64,000 nucleotides of DNA from Branchiostoma lanceolatum (lineage: Eukaryota > Chordata > Leptocardii > Amphioxiformes > Branchiostomatidae), in contig NC_089727.1 of assembly GCF_035083965.1 (NCBI RefSeq), forward strand, positions 19,595,269 to 19,659,268, given 5' to 3'. Below are positions 55,301 through 64,000 of this stretch, in pieces. The translations under genes and the position numbers were made by a program. The first letter of the stretch is position 1, and each line of letters opens with the position of its first letter. The notes below the pieces were generated by a model. It saw only the letters and a list, made by a program, of their open reading frames with translations. It was not told the origin of the DNA and ran no database searches.

Positions 55301-58300
55301 GTTAACATGTTTTTTTTTAAGATTGCAGCCGAAGAAGTTATTTCTTTAGTTTGATAACTAGACTGCTCAACGGTGGGTCAAGGTCGAAAACAGCTTATTC
55401 CCCGCAAACTTTACTTGAACCAAAACATGTTACTGTGGAACTCATACAGACTTGAATATACGCACAAGTGTGACAGGGCCCAAATATCTTTTTGTCATTT
55501 TTTCACCGCGTCATTAACAAACAGTGTACCCTCTCCCCATTTCACGTACTTTCCGTGGTACTTCCCTATGTCTGGTGACCACGCAGCCTCGGCGTACGCC
55601 GTCATTGTACCTGTCCAAGCAAAGATCTATTTGTCATTTTTCACCGCGTCATTTACAAACAGTGTACCCCCTCCCCATTTCACGTACTTCCCGTGTTACG
55701 TGCCTACATGTATGTCTGGAGACCACGCAGCTTCGGCGTACGCCGTCATTGTACCTGTGGAATCAAAGATCTATTCGTTAAGATGGATAATGGGTTCATA
55801 GCGGTCGTTACACCAATAGCACCAAAATACAGCATTCCCGGATTACTTTTTTAATTCAGAAGTATTATCAAATAAACACTTGTTGTATGTACAAAATATA
55901 TACACTTCTGATGTTATTGAACATTTCTTTTCAAACTAGAGTTCCACGAACACATTATCTTCGCCAAATAATCAAGGCTTATTATGGAGAGTGATTAATA
56001 TTTACATGCTCATCACCCCCTGCAAATTTGATCATGCACCATACCATTTGGAAGTTATGATGGGGCGAATGAGTCCAGTCTAGAAAGGGTTAAAAAATCA
56101 TTTGGTGGTACAGGACTAGTATATGTGTCTAGTGTGCTGATATACGTTATAACTGGTCACGAAAAAATTTGAGTATGTTGATATTATATGGGCCACAAAG
56201 GTTCGATATTGCAGTGTTGTAAGTTGAAAGTGATGATGAAATGGCACAGTCAATATATATGAATAGAATAAATCTTTATTCCATATCATACACATCTTGA
56301 AAGACATAGTACATGTGACTTTTCCGCACCTAGAAGTGGTGCAGTTTTGGTGCAGTATACTCTCCAAGCAGAGGAGTGGGTCTGGCTGGTTTTTGACGTG
56401 TTTTTAGGTGTTGTTGTCAGGCTTTCTATTTTGTCCTCTTTTAGTTAAGTCGCCAACCGTGTTGAACAAAAATGCCTGAACTGAACACGTTAAAAACCAG
56501 CTGAACCCACACCTCTGCTTGGAGAAAAGTGGGTGCCTCATCTGTTTATTTATTTGACCTACATGTACGTTTATGCAAGGCCATCTGTTTACATGACCTG
56601 ACTGTCCCATGTCCCATAATGAAGTGCAGTGGGTTAACAAACTTTCCTTACTAATTATGCAAATAAGCTCCTGATTTGCATAATTAGTCATTGATTATGT
56701 AAAGTACCATCTGAGCTCTCTACATACCAAACATCACGACGATCTATCGACCCCTTCTCAAGTTATTCATGTCCGAATGTCAAAACAAAAACACCCACTG
56801 CAGTTCTAAACAAGCCGCTAGGGGGCCCAACTTTACAGAACTTACTTTCTGTGGCATTAACTATCTACCACACAAAAATCATGACCATAGCACTTTCAGA
56901 AAATATGGCCCAAAATTTTTAAGCTCCGCTGCAGTACCTTAGGTACCCGCTAGAAGGCCCATTATCGAACTTGACCTTCCTTTCTGTAAACTCTACCCAT
57001 CTACTAAATATCATACAGATCCATCAACAGCTTCTCGAGTTATGCTGGCGACATACAAATACACATCCACACAAAGCCCGCTGCAGTACCGACGGAAAAT
57101 GCCAGGGGAACCATTTTTGAACTTGACCTCCATTTTCACAACATCTACGCACCTGCAAAAAATCATGAAGATCCATTAACGTTTCCGTCACTTTTTTTGC
57201 CTACATACAAACACAAAAAAATGCAAAGTCCGCTGTAGTACTGTTGAAAAACGCAAGGTAAACCATTTTCGAACTTGACCTTCCTTTGCACAACCACTAC
57301 ACACCTACCAAAAATCATAACGATTCATTGAAGCTTTCTTGAGTTATGCTCCTGACATACATACGGACCCACCCGACAGATTTTTCAACCGAAAACATAA
57401 TCTTCCCGAGTACAAGTACTCGGCGAAGATAATCATACTTAGGCCACAGCAAGTAATTTTTGTGGATGACATCAGCGCGCTCATTAATTTTCGCCTGATT
57501 TCGAAATAAAAAACAAGAAATTTCATTGCCCTCCGACGGTGGTCAACATGCCAAAAATTTGCAAATATGTCGTAAACGTTGACAGTCTAAGGTGTTTCAT
57601 TGCATATGAATACCCAGTGTAGTTCCTGCCCATGATGGTATGATAACAAGCTGTTTTCTGCATTTGTTCTAGCAAGGACATTATATAAATAATGGGGAGA
57701 GGGGTCTAGTTGATTGAGCTGTATACACAAGGTGTTTCATCGCATATGAATACCCAGTGTAGTTGCTTCAGATGGTGGTACTGTAGGTACAACAAGCTCT
57801 TTTCTGCATTTGCTATAGTTAGTCTATTAAGATGTATACACATCTACAAGGACATGTTTATCTTCGCCGAGTATTAGTACTCGGGGAAGATTATGTTTTC
57901 GGTTGAAAAATCTGTTGGGTGGGTCTGTATGTATGTTAGGAGCATAACTTAAGAAAACTTCAATGAATCTTTATGATTTTTGGTAGGTGTGTAGTGGTTG
58001 TGCAAAGGAAGGTCAAGTTCGAAAATGGTTCACCTTGCGTTTTTCAACAGTACTGCAGCGGACTTTGAATTTTTTGTGTTTGTAAGTAGGCAAAAAAAAG
58101 GTGACGGAAACGTTGATGGATCTTCATGATTTTTTGCAGGTGTGTAGATGTTGTAGAAACGGAGGTCAAGTTCAAAAATGGTTCCCCTGGCATTTTCCGT
58201 CGGTACTGCAGCGGGCTTTGTGTGTATGTGTATTTGTATGTCGCCAACATAACTCGAGAAGCTGTCGATGGTTCTGCATGATACTTAGTGGGTGGGTAAG

Positions 58301-60851
58301 GTTTACAGAAAGGAAGGTCAAGTTCGATAATGGGCCTTCTAGCGGGTATCTAAAGTATTGCAGCGGAGCTTCAAAGTTTGGGGTGAAATTTTCTGGAGGC
58401 GCCAGGTTCATGATTTTTTTTATAGTGGATGGGTCTTGGGGCAGAGAACAAGTGGTGTAAGTTTGGGCCTCTTGACGACTTGTTTTGAGCTGCAGTGGGC
58501 CTTTATGTATGAAACTTTGGAGGAGGATAACTCATGCAGGGTTTGGTGTATCTTTATTGCTTTTGGTTCGCAGGTACCTTAGGTGATGATTAACATAATG
58601 AAATGTATAGTATGCAAATTGAGACTTCATTTACATAATTAAAGAGAGTAATGTATAATCCCATTGATAGCTGTTACCCGACCTCAATTCAGGGACACTT
58701 GGAGGATTGCCTGGCTTGGGATTTAGGTCACCCAGCTGTGTGCCAGCTGTGCGCCCTTCATTTGGTAATAACTCAAGAAGGGGTCAATGGATCATCATGA
58801 TTTTTGGTTTGTTAGATAGATAGATGGTAATTATGCATATGGGACCCAATATGCATAATTGATGAGGAAAAACCATAATTCCATAGTGATCAATGGCAGG
58901 AATTCGATACTTGTAGCATCTGAAACTTCATTAAACTTGTTACATATATCAGCACACTCTACACATATACTAGTCCTGTACCACCAAATGATTTTTAACA
59001 CTATCTAGACTGGACTCTTTCTCTCTCCCCCCCCCCCCCCCAGCATAACTTGGTGTGGTGCATCATCAAATTTGCAGCGGGTCATAAGCATGTAAATATT
59101 AATCACTCTCCATAATAAGCCTTGATTATTTGGCGAAGATAAAGTGTTCGTGGAACTCTAGTTACTGTTGAATCAAGGAGGTTTTATATTATATATGAAT
59201 GAATACAGGACTAATACATTCGTTGAATACAGGACTAAAAGACCTGTTGGTCATGATATCATATTTCGTCGCCTCCATTCTTGTTTGACAAGAATTATGA
59301 TCTCAAAATGTGAAAATATAGGAATCTTGTTTTTTTTGGCCCGCCTTGTTTTTTTTTCGCCCTATCTCATTAATTTTGGAGTCTGCGGAGGATGTCATCC
59401 ATAAAATTTACTTGCTGTGGCCTTAGTTCCATGACGAGTTTTTGGTTTAGAGATAGACAACACAGAGACACCGCTGTTGCAACACGTATGCAAGTAATGT
59501 TTCGGTCCCAATTGGAAAAAGGGGCCCCGCCGGGTAGTTCACGGGATTGATTTTCTTTTCTTCCACTTTCGGGCGTGACCCCTACGTTGCCCCGTGGGGC
59601 ATCCTGTGGCTTCCCCACGGGTCCCGGGCCCCGCGTTGACTTTAACTCGACGCGAGACTCGGTAGCAAATAGACGCCGTGAGCTATTCGCGCACCGGGAG
59701 GTACCCATCACCCCCCACCCTCACCCCCACCCCCCCGTAAGTATACCGGGCAGTCTACCGGGACAAATTTCTGGCTTCGGGGCCCGGCCTGGACTACATC
59801 CTCTCCAGGTACCAAAGCATGATGGAATCTTGGCAGAGTGGCATAGCCTACCGTTCTTGTTGGAAGCGGCAATCGGACAGTGCAGCACATGGTCTGGATA
59901 GGGAGTGAAGTAGGGAGCCATCCTGGAGTCCAGCTCGAAGGAGTGCACGGTGAACTCCTTGCCGGCCGGGTACATCTCCCGCAGCATCTGTACACTAGAG
60001 GCGACGTTACCGCCCACGTCTAGAAAGATCTTCTTAGGTCTGCCGTCAGAATGTTGTACGTGTCTGGAAATAATGAAAGCTCGACAAACTCGTTACCGAC
60101 ATCACCATCAAAATACTCAATGACATTGTGCGTATCTGTACGTATGTGTGCGTGTATATTATATACGTTATGTGTATGTATTTGCATGTCTAAAAATGGA
60201 TACGCATAGTAACAGTGGCCTGCATTTTATGACAAGAGGTGTGGAGGATTTTGGGTGAGTGACTTGGAGAGGGGGAGAATGGCATCAGAAAATATTGCAT
60301 GTAAATATCAAACTTAAAGTCTCTTAGCACGAATGTTCATCTGAGTTGGTAAAATAAATAGTTAGAAATAAATTGTTCTCCCACTCAATCACCGGAATTT
60401 TCGACCGAATCACTCGGTCCTCATCGGCTATTTGACCCAAGCGCTGTAGACACGTGATTTCGCTCGTGTGACGTCAGCACCGGGTCAAAGTTCGTCGGAA
60501 GTCGGTACCACCCCCCCGGCCTGGTTGAGATAAGGTTTGTGTGACCTGATTTATCTTAGTTGATTTTAGTTCTACCATCGCGGATCCTTTTTAATGTTAT
60601 AACATTCTTCTAAATATATAATACGTTCATACAACAAATACCCCCGTCCTTTCTATGTTATACATGAGATGCTCATACATACAACTTGATATTACTTACG
60701 GCTTCATCCATGGTAGGTCTTTATATGGTAAATCCTCTCGCCTGGACTCCACTGGTGATTTTGTGTCACGTGACGTACAGATGAAACACAGGAAACAGCC
60801 GAGCACGAACGCGATGACATAGAAAAGGCGTCGCGAACGAGGTAACTCCAT
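48239..60851 (-). CDS. Membrane-anchored FkbM methyltransferase fused to a NodB-like domain
   Basis: Seven coding exons: 60851-60700, 60063-59852, 55242-54945, 52726-52567, 51095-50853, 49676-49463 and 48459-48239. All phases close and give 499 residues. A type II anchor lies at about residues 8-25 (RLFYVIAFVLGCFLCFIC). The FkbM-type (Methyltransf_21) SAM-dependent methyltransferase follows, with IFLDVGGN (63-70) and VVLKMDIEGGEFDVL (193-207), closing in FYGEWHFGW. From about 296 a polysaccharide deacetylase (NodB) fold is suggested by SVTVAVQVG, PATLFVYGDFVEAYPNLV and the final GFDIVSLSDCI. The NodB metal-binding TFDD and HxxxH motifs are not visible, so activity is doubtful. It is probably a Golgi/ER glycan-associated enzyme, an inference from the anchor and the folds. 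The donor at 50852 (GTTCGG) is the weakest junction. Confidence 0.8.
48750..49150. other. Intron 6 of FkbM-NodB gene
   Basis: Short ATTACGTCA/ATTACGCC repeats at 48750-48810. Nothing else was recognised. Confidence 0.4.
49176..49355. repeat. (CT)n-rich tract
   Basis: An irregular CTCTCT/CCCTCT low-complexity sequence. Forward Ser-Leu-rich frames here are artefacts. Confidence 0.9.
49723..50211. mobile_element. AAGCCCCC MITE with a second MITE nested inside
   Basis: Outer ends AAGCCCCCCTCTCACTGCAC and GAGAGGGGGGCGT, with aaggtt on both sides. The core matches 33130-33382. Inserted at 49789-50028 is a different element with ends TTAAAGGAAGGTAAAGCAG and CTGCTTTACCTTCCTTTAA. The outer element ends 46 bp from the exon 6 acceptor. 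Confidence 0.75.
50212..50780. other. Intron 5 of FkbM-NodB gene
   Basis: Contains a fragment of the dispersed module (AAAACATAACCTTCCTGGC near 50520) and a retroposon-tail word (AGCCTACGGGCAAGAACTTG at 50723). Otherwise unremarkable. Confidence 0.4.
51100..51700. other. Intron 4 of FkbM-NodB gene, right part
   Basis: No gene or clear repeat was recognised. The 219-codon forward frame at 51595-52254 runs through the foldback below and is not a gene. Confidence 0.4.
51714..52078. repeat. Foldback with CTCCAAGCAGATC ends
   Basis: GGTCCAGTCAGCCTGATAAG at the left is inverted as CTTATCTGGCTGACTGGACC at the right. The centre carries inverted CAGGCACGAGGAG/CTCCTCGTGCCGG. The ends resemble the CCAAGCAGATGT family. 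Confidence 0.7.
52088..52386 (+). pseudogene. CR1-like retrotransposon tail, frameshifted
   Basis: CMMYKVTNKLVSVP is followed, after a frame change near 52230, by NDFPRAIVEWNSLSS and SLNSFKERLQSDRQR. This is the usual end of CR1-type ORF2 proteins. It is non-functional. Confidence 0.65.
53128..53327. repeat. Foldback MITE with CAGAGGAGTGGGTC ends
   Basis: The arm TTTTGACGCGGTTTTAGGCG and AAAGCCCGACAAAAACGCC pair across a T-rich loop. A relative is at 56361-56525. Confidence 0.7.
53379..54306. mobile_element. TTAA-flanked inverted-repeat element, copy 2 (inverted)
   Basis: A close, reverse-oriented copy of 45061-45991 with the same ends and TTAA at both borders. It lies in intron 3 of the FkbM-NodB gene, 7.4 kb from copy 1. 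Confidence 0.7.
54703..54920. repeat. CCCTGGGTTCCAGACT MITE
   Basis: CCCTGGGTTCCAGACTGTTT and AGTCTGGCACCCAGGG are inverted; the interior is GC-rich. It ends about 24 bp from the donor of FkbM exon 3. Confidence 0.65.
55494..55610 (-). pseudogene. Partial duplicate of FkbM exon 3 (inner copy)
   Basis: The first 115 or so bases of exon 3, with its acceptor (GGACAG), are repeated upstream. The frame reads MTAYAEAAWSPDIGKYHGKY and later DAVKK, then stops at TGA. The downstream half and donor are missing. Including it would truncate the protein. Confidence 0.75.
55633..55754 (-). pseudogene. Partial duplicate of FkbM exon 3 (outer copy)
   Basis: A second copy with acceptor CCACAG and MTAYAEAAWSPDI. 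A short ACATGT insertion is followed by an in-frame TAA, then sequence ending in KNDK-stop. The same half of exon 3 is represented as in the inner copy. Confidence 0.75.
55930..59163. repeat. 3.2 kb foldback with 1.3-1.5 kb arms
   Basis: The left arm 55930-57430 and right arm 57870-59163 are inverted copies. Outer ends: ACTAGAGTTCCACGAACAC and GTGTTCGTGGAACTCTAGTT. Inner ends: CATAATCTTCCCGAGTAC and GGGGAAGATTATGTTTTCGG. Each arm contains several related modules of about 190 bp (CGCTGCAGTAC, AACTTGACCTTC, AAAATCATGA). A MITE (56361-56525) interrupts the left arm only. The spacer 57431-57869 carries a tandem pair of 'aaggtgtttcatygcatatgaat' units. Confidence 0.75.
56361..56525. repeat. CTCCAAGCAGAGG foldback MITE
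   Basis: TCTCCAAGCAGAGGAGTGGG is inverted at the right as CCCACACCTCTGCTTGGAGA. It is inserted in the left arm of the large foldback and absent from the right arm. Confidence 0.75.
59495..59800. repeat. GC-rich dispersed repeat
   Basis: Shares TCCCAATTGGAAAAAGGG, TAGACGCCGTGAG and CGCACCGGGAG with 24870-25155. It lies in FkbM-NodB intron 2. Confidence 0.55.
60120..60690. other. Intron 1 of FkbM-NodB gene
   Basis: No repeat family or exon was recognised. A short C run lies at 60508. Confidence 0.4.
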
Positions 60852-60963
60852 TGTTCAACACTTCCTTCAGGATCTGTAAGAAATCAAATATGTAATTTTG
60901 AACTTCTCAGTACCATAGATCTAGTTGTCACAGATGATAGTTATCCTTCTGTTCCCAGCTCCC

Positions 60964-61200
60964 CTTAACCCTATTCAGACCTAACTTTTCTGGTCACCCT
61001 GTGACCGGGCGGCGTGCTTTTGAGGCCCTCTTCTTCGGACCACTGTAACTCCTAAACTACTAATCGTATGACCACTAACTTTTTAGAGGATGGTGTATAA
61101 GTAAAATATGTGTAATATGCCAACTTAGATGTCATAATGACGTCATATGACGTACTTATGACGTCATTCACTTGGCTTTATTGGCTGGAACCGTATAGGG
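60964..61200. repeat. Diverged relative of the TTAACCCTAT element
   Basis: Starts TTAACCCTATTCAGACCTAA and carries ATGACGTCATATGACGTA words like the interior of 45061-45991. Only one end was found. Confidence 0.4.
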
Positions 61201-62880
61201 TATTGGCAATGAATAAACACCACAGCTTGGCCTTGAGTGAAGTAGACAGACGAGTGTGATATATATAAGGGGGGCCTGGTCGGAGGCGTACCGAGAACGC
61301 TTGACGCTAAATTCCGGAGCTACAAATGACACTAAATTCAGTCAGCCTCTCAAGTCCTACTCTGAATTCTGAGTCAAAACTCACACACCTAGCGGCTTAA
61401 CTCCTGCGTCATGATCTTTGCATTAAACACATCAGTGATAATTGCCAAGTCTAGACTAACGCGAGGTCACACGTGAGGTCTAACGTGGGATACTGCTGTA
61501 TCAAATGGAGTCTAACCGGTTTGTTGACTTATAATACGAGGCACTTTTGAACTACGAACTTTCACCTCTGGCATGGAAGGCCACATTTGAGCCCGATAAA
61601 CAGCACAGCTTGCTTATGAATGAAGACCTTAGACTTTAATAAGAAACAGACCATTTTTTTTAGGTGAGCAGGTGAGCATGTTTAACTATTTTGATCTTCA
61701 CATCAGTCATGGGACTGTTTCGACCACACCCAAATAATAGCATCACACATATGAACAGTTCGTAAAGTTGGTCTAAAATCCTCAATTTTGAACGTATTTT
61801 ATTTGCCCGAATAAGGTAAAAAATGACCAACAAAACAGTCAATATGTTGTTAGTAATACCTTCGGTAGATTAACTGCAACGCTGGTCACGAGTGTCATTT
61901 CGTATAAATCATGAACCCTTCTAAATGTTATTGTACCAACTAACAAGTCTTATTAATGATGAAGACCTTTATTGTACATTTTTGCCCCTCTGGGCTTAGT
62001 TCAGATCACAGAAATATACATGTTTATAAACATACATATACTTGAACAGGTGACTTTACCAAGGGACAGCTGTTCACCATACGTTCAACATGGCTGGAGA
62101 AATATGTATCAAATGAATAAAGTTTGATATGAAGTCTATTGCAAGTTCTTCTCGTAGGCTAATTGCAAAAACATTAACATGAAAAGGACGGACAGACAGT
62201 GAAAAATGTTAGTATTTTACAACTGTAGTTTAACGACCATGGGACTAAATTCTAACTTACTGGGTTCGGCTTCTTTTTCCGAGACAGTAGAAGATAAATG
62301 ATCCCACTTTTTTCTGTAAAGTGTGGGTTTTGTGAAGCTAAGAGGAGGGTAGTTTTTTTTCTGCAAACGTGATAAAAAAAGGATATAATTTTGTGGCCTC
62401 TTTAAACAGCTCTTTACATAATTATAACTTTATTGCACAACAATTGCACAAGGTACAAAGTATGGCATTCACTGGTATATAGATAACACTCTATTAGGTT
62501 AATCAGTCTATCTTATACAATATGGTGTAGTAGTATGGGATGACAATGGGATTTTACAATCATTGGAGGAGTTTCTAACGTGTAGACATTCTTTGATATA
62601 CTTCCCAATGTATACCATGCATGGGTTGTCACATGTCATGTACTTAAATTTGCTATTCAAGTCCATTGAGACATGTACTTCGTAAGTGAGAGACCCCAGT
62701 TCGAATCCGGGAAAGGACATCCTGGTCGGAGCTGCATTCGTAGTTCGGAAGGGACGCAAAAAATGGTTCTTGGTTCGAGGAGGTGCTTCGAACATGTTAA
62801 AGGGCACTACAACAGCCTTATTACTCAGTTTGGTACCTACTAGCTGTACTGCAGATTGATATAAAGGTAAAACACACCTT
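61200..62880. other. 5' UTR intron of FkbM-NodB gene
   Basis: Contains two retroposon tails (near 61960-62030 and 62400-62470, reverse strand) and the AGGCTAATTGCAAAAA word at 62157. No exon is visible. Confidence 0.4.
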
Positions 62881-62896
62881 CCATGAATGTACATAC

Positions 62897-63120
62897 CTTT
62901 CACGTGAAGCCTGGTCCTACTATAACGGGCGTGTTCCCCAGAATCTACGGGAGCTGACGCGAGGGGCTCCGTACGACTGATGTCTCTGGCGCTCCGGTAA
63001 GACGCACTACTTTTTTTCCTATTTTGATGTGAGCCGTGAAATGTGACGATAAAACCTCCTTCTGGTTAACACACTGCGTGGACAAGTTACATTATTCTCA
63101 CGTCTGTGGTCCATAACCGG
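62897..63120 (-). promoter_or_regulatory. Predicted 5' UTR exon and promoter of FkbM-NodB gene
   Basis: The ATG exon begins at an acceptor (TTTCTTACAG at 60874-60883), so a non-coding first exon is required. A strong donor, GTGAAAG then GTATGT, lies at 62896/62897. The upstream sequence is the part shared with 33.80-33.99 kb. The transcription start cannot be placed. Confidence 0.5.
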
Positions 63121-63146
63121 TTCGGCTCAAGGCCATGCACTCTCCG

Positions 63147-63154
63147 TGACGTCA
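63147..63154. promoter_or_regulatory. CRE palindrome TGACGTCA
   Basis: Conserved with 33796-33803. It lies about 250 bp upstream of the predicted donor of the first FkbM-NodB exon. Confidence 0.45.
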
Positions 63155-63239
63155 TAAAAACATGACGAACTCATGAGCATTTGGGGGGAGGGGGTAGCTT
63201 AATCCATATATTTCTAGGAAAACATTGTAAAACGATATT

Positions 63240-63660
63240 TATTACATGTCTGTCATTATCCTCTGCAATATTTGTCAATATTGTAATTTAGATAGAATTG
63301 AGGACGAAAGTCATTTTGTTTTGGAATGTTCATTATACAACGATGAGAGAAATATCCTTTATAATTATATACAAGATAAGTTCCCTAGTTTTGAATATAC
63401 AAACAGCACTGAAAAATTCCAATATATTATGAAACTGAACAAACCATGTATTGCGAGCTCCATATCTACATACATCTACAATTGCCTTAAGAAGCGAGAA
63501 GTCGAGCCTGTAAATAGTAGACAAGTATAGATTCCTATTAGACATAGTAAGATATCACATTCTATTACGTTATATTATCACCACTGTATGTATTCCTTTG
63601 CTTATCACCATGACCTGTACTTAGCTTGTTTAAGGATAAATGTACAATAAAGGTCTTTCA
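63240..63660 (+). pseudogene. Non-LTR retrotransposon 3' end
   Basis: The frame CNICQYCNLDRIEDESHFVL, then ECSLYNDERNILYNYI, is the zinc-knuckle-like end of a LINE ORF2. A 3' tail with AATAAAGGTCTTTCATTCAT follows. It is 5'-truncated. Confidence 0.7.
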
Positions 63661-64000
63661 TTCATTATATACATGCCGTCTAGTCATAATTACATTGCTC
63701 ATTTAAGGGCGTGGGCTAAAAGCTTCTTTTAAATAGGCTGGTAGTGAGGTGGAATAAGTACAGGGACGAAACATTCATGTACGTGAAAAGGGGGCATTGT
63801 AGTCTCTTGGTGTTTGTGTGTTTTTGACAGTCGGTCTGTACACACTAGATTCCGCTGTTGGCATTTGTCTTCGACACTAACAGGAAGTGATAATGGGTCA
63901 AAATTGAGAGAATAAAAAACGATGGTCAGATGCAGGAAGTGAAAGGTCAGAGTTCATGAATGAAACATACCAGAGAGGTATTGAAAGAAACTACTTAATT

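Larger units (their letters stand above)
62990..63960. repeat. Segment paralogous (inverted) to 33010-33990
   Basis: Homologous words occur in reverse order and complement to the 33 kb segment, including the TGACGTCA at 63147-63154. The retrotransposon tail at 63240-63660 replaces about 150 bp present in the other copy. Confidence 0.75.

Overview
This window looks like nuclear DNA of an invertebrate chordate, most likely a lancelet (Branchiostoma). The genes are intron-rich with GT-AG introns. The proteins are clear animal orthologues (ATOX1, FRG1, UBXN6). Introns and intergenic DNA are packed with short inverted-repeat elements, tRNA-derived SINEs and decayed non-LTR retrotransposon tails. 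The species call is inference from overall character, not from a database match.

Layout. 0.8-2.8 kb (+): ATOX1, a copper chaperone. 4.7-12.7 kb (-): FRG1, eight coding exons. 13.3-16.0 kb (+): UBXN6, a p97/VCP cofactor, head-to-head with FRG1 across about 556 bp. 16-20.6 kb: repeats, including a SINE. 20.8-25.3 kb and 28.3-32.0 kb (+): two tandem copies of a four-exon gene encoding a 258-residue stathmin-like protein. 33.0-34.2 kb (+): a segment that is paralogous, in inverted orientation, to the far right end of the window, followed by one chitin-binding (CBM14) exon. 35.8-41.3 kb: retrotransposon tails, a long TG microsatellite and the first exons of a type-B carboxylesterase that runs from 38.0 to 47.1 kb (+). 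48.2-60.9 kb (-): a seven-coding-exon gene for a 499-residue membrane-anchored protein that joins an FkbM-type methyltransferase to a NodB-like (polysaccharide deacetylase) domain. Its predicted 5' UTR exon lies at about 62.9-63.1 kb. The esterase and the methyltransferase gene are tail-to-tail, 1.1 kb apart.

The housekeeping genes on the left (copper handling, RNA/actin-associated FRG1, p97 cofactor) have no obvious joint function. The right half is more unusual. The FkbM-NodB fusion is the most novel gene. Its predicted promoter and first exon recur 29 kb away, inverted, next to a chitin-binding exon. Both the fusion gene and the stathmin-like pair carry repeat-derived or duplicated exon material.

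Exon limits were read by eye from splice signals, reading-frame continuity and family resemblance. Every junction listed keeps the frame open. No search or alignment program was run, so repeat family names are deliberately generic.
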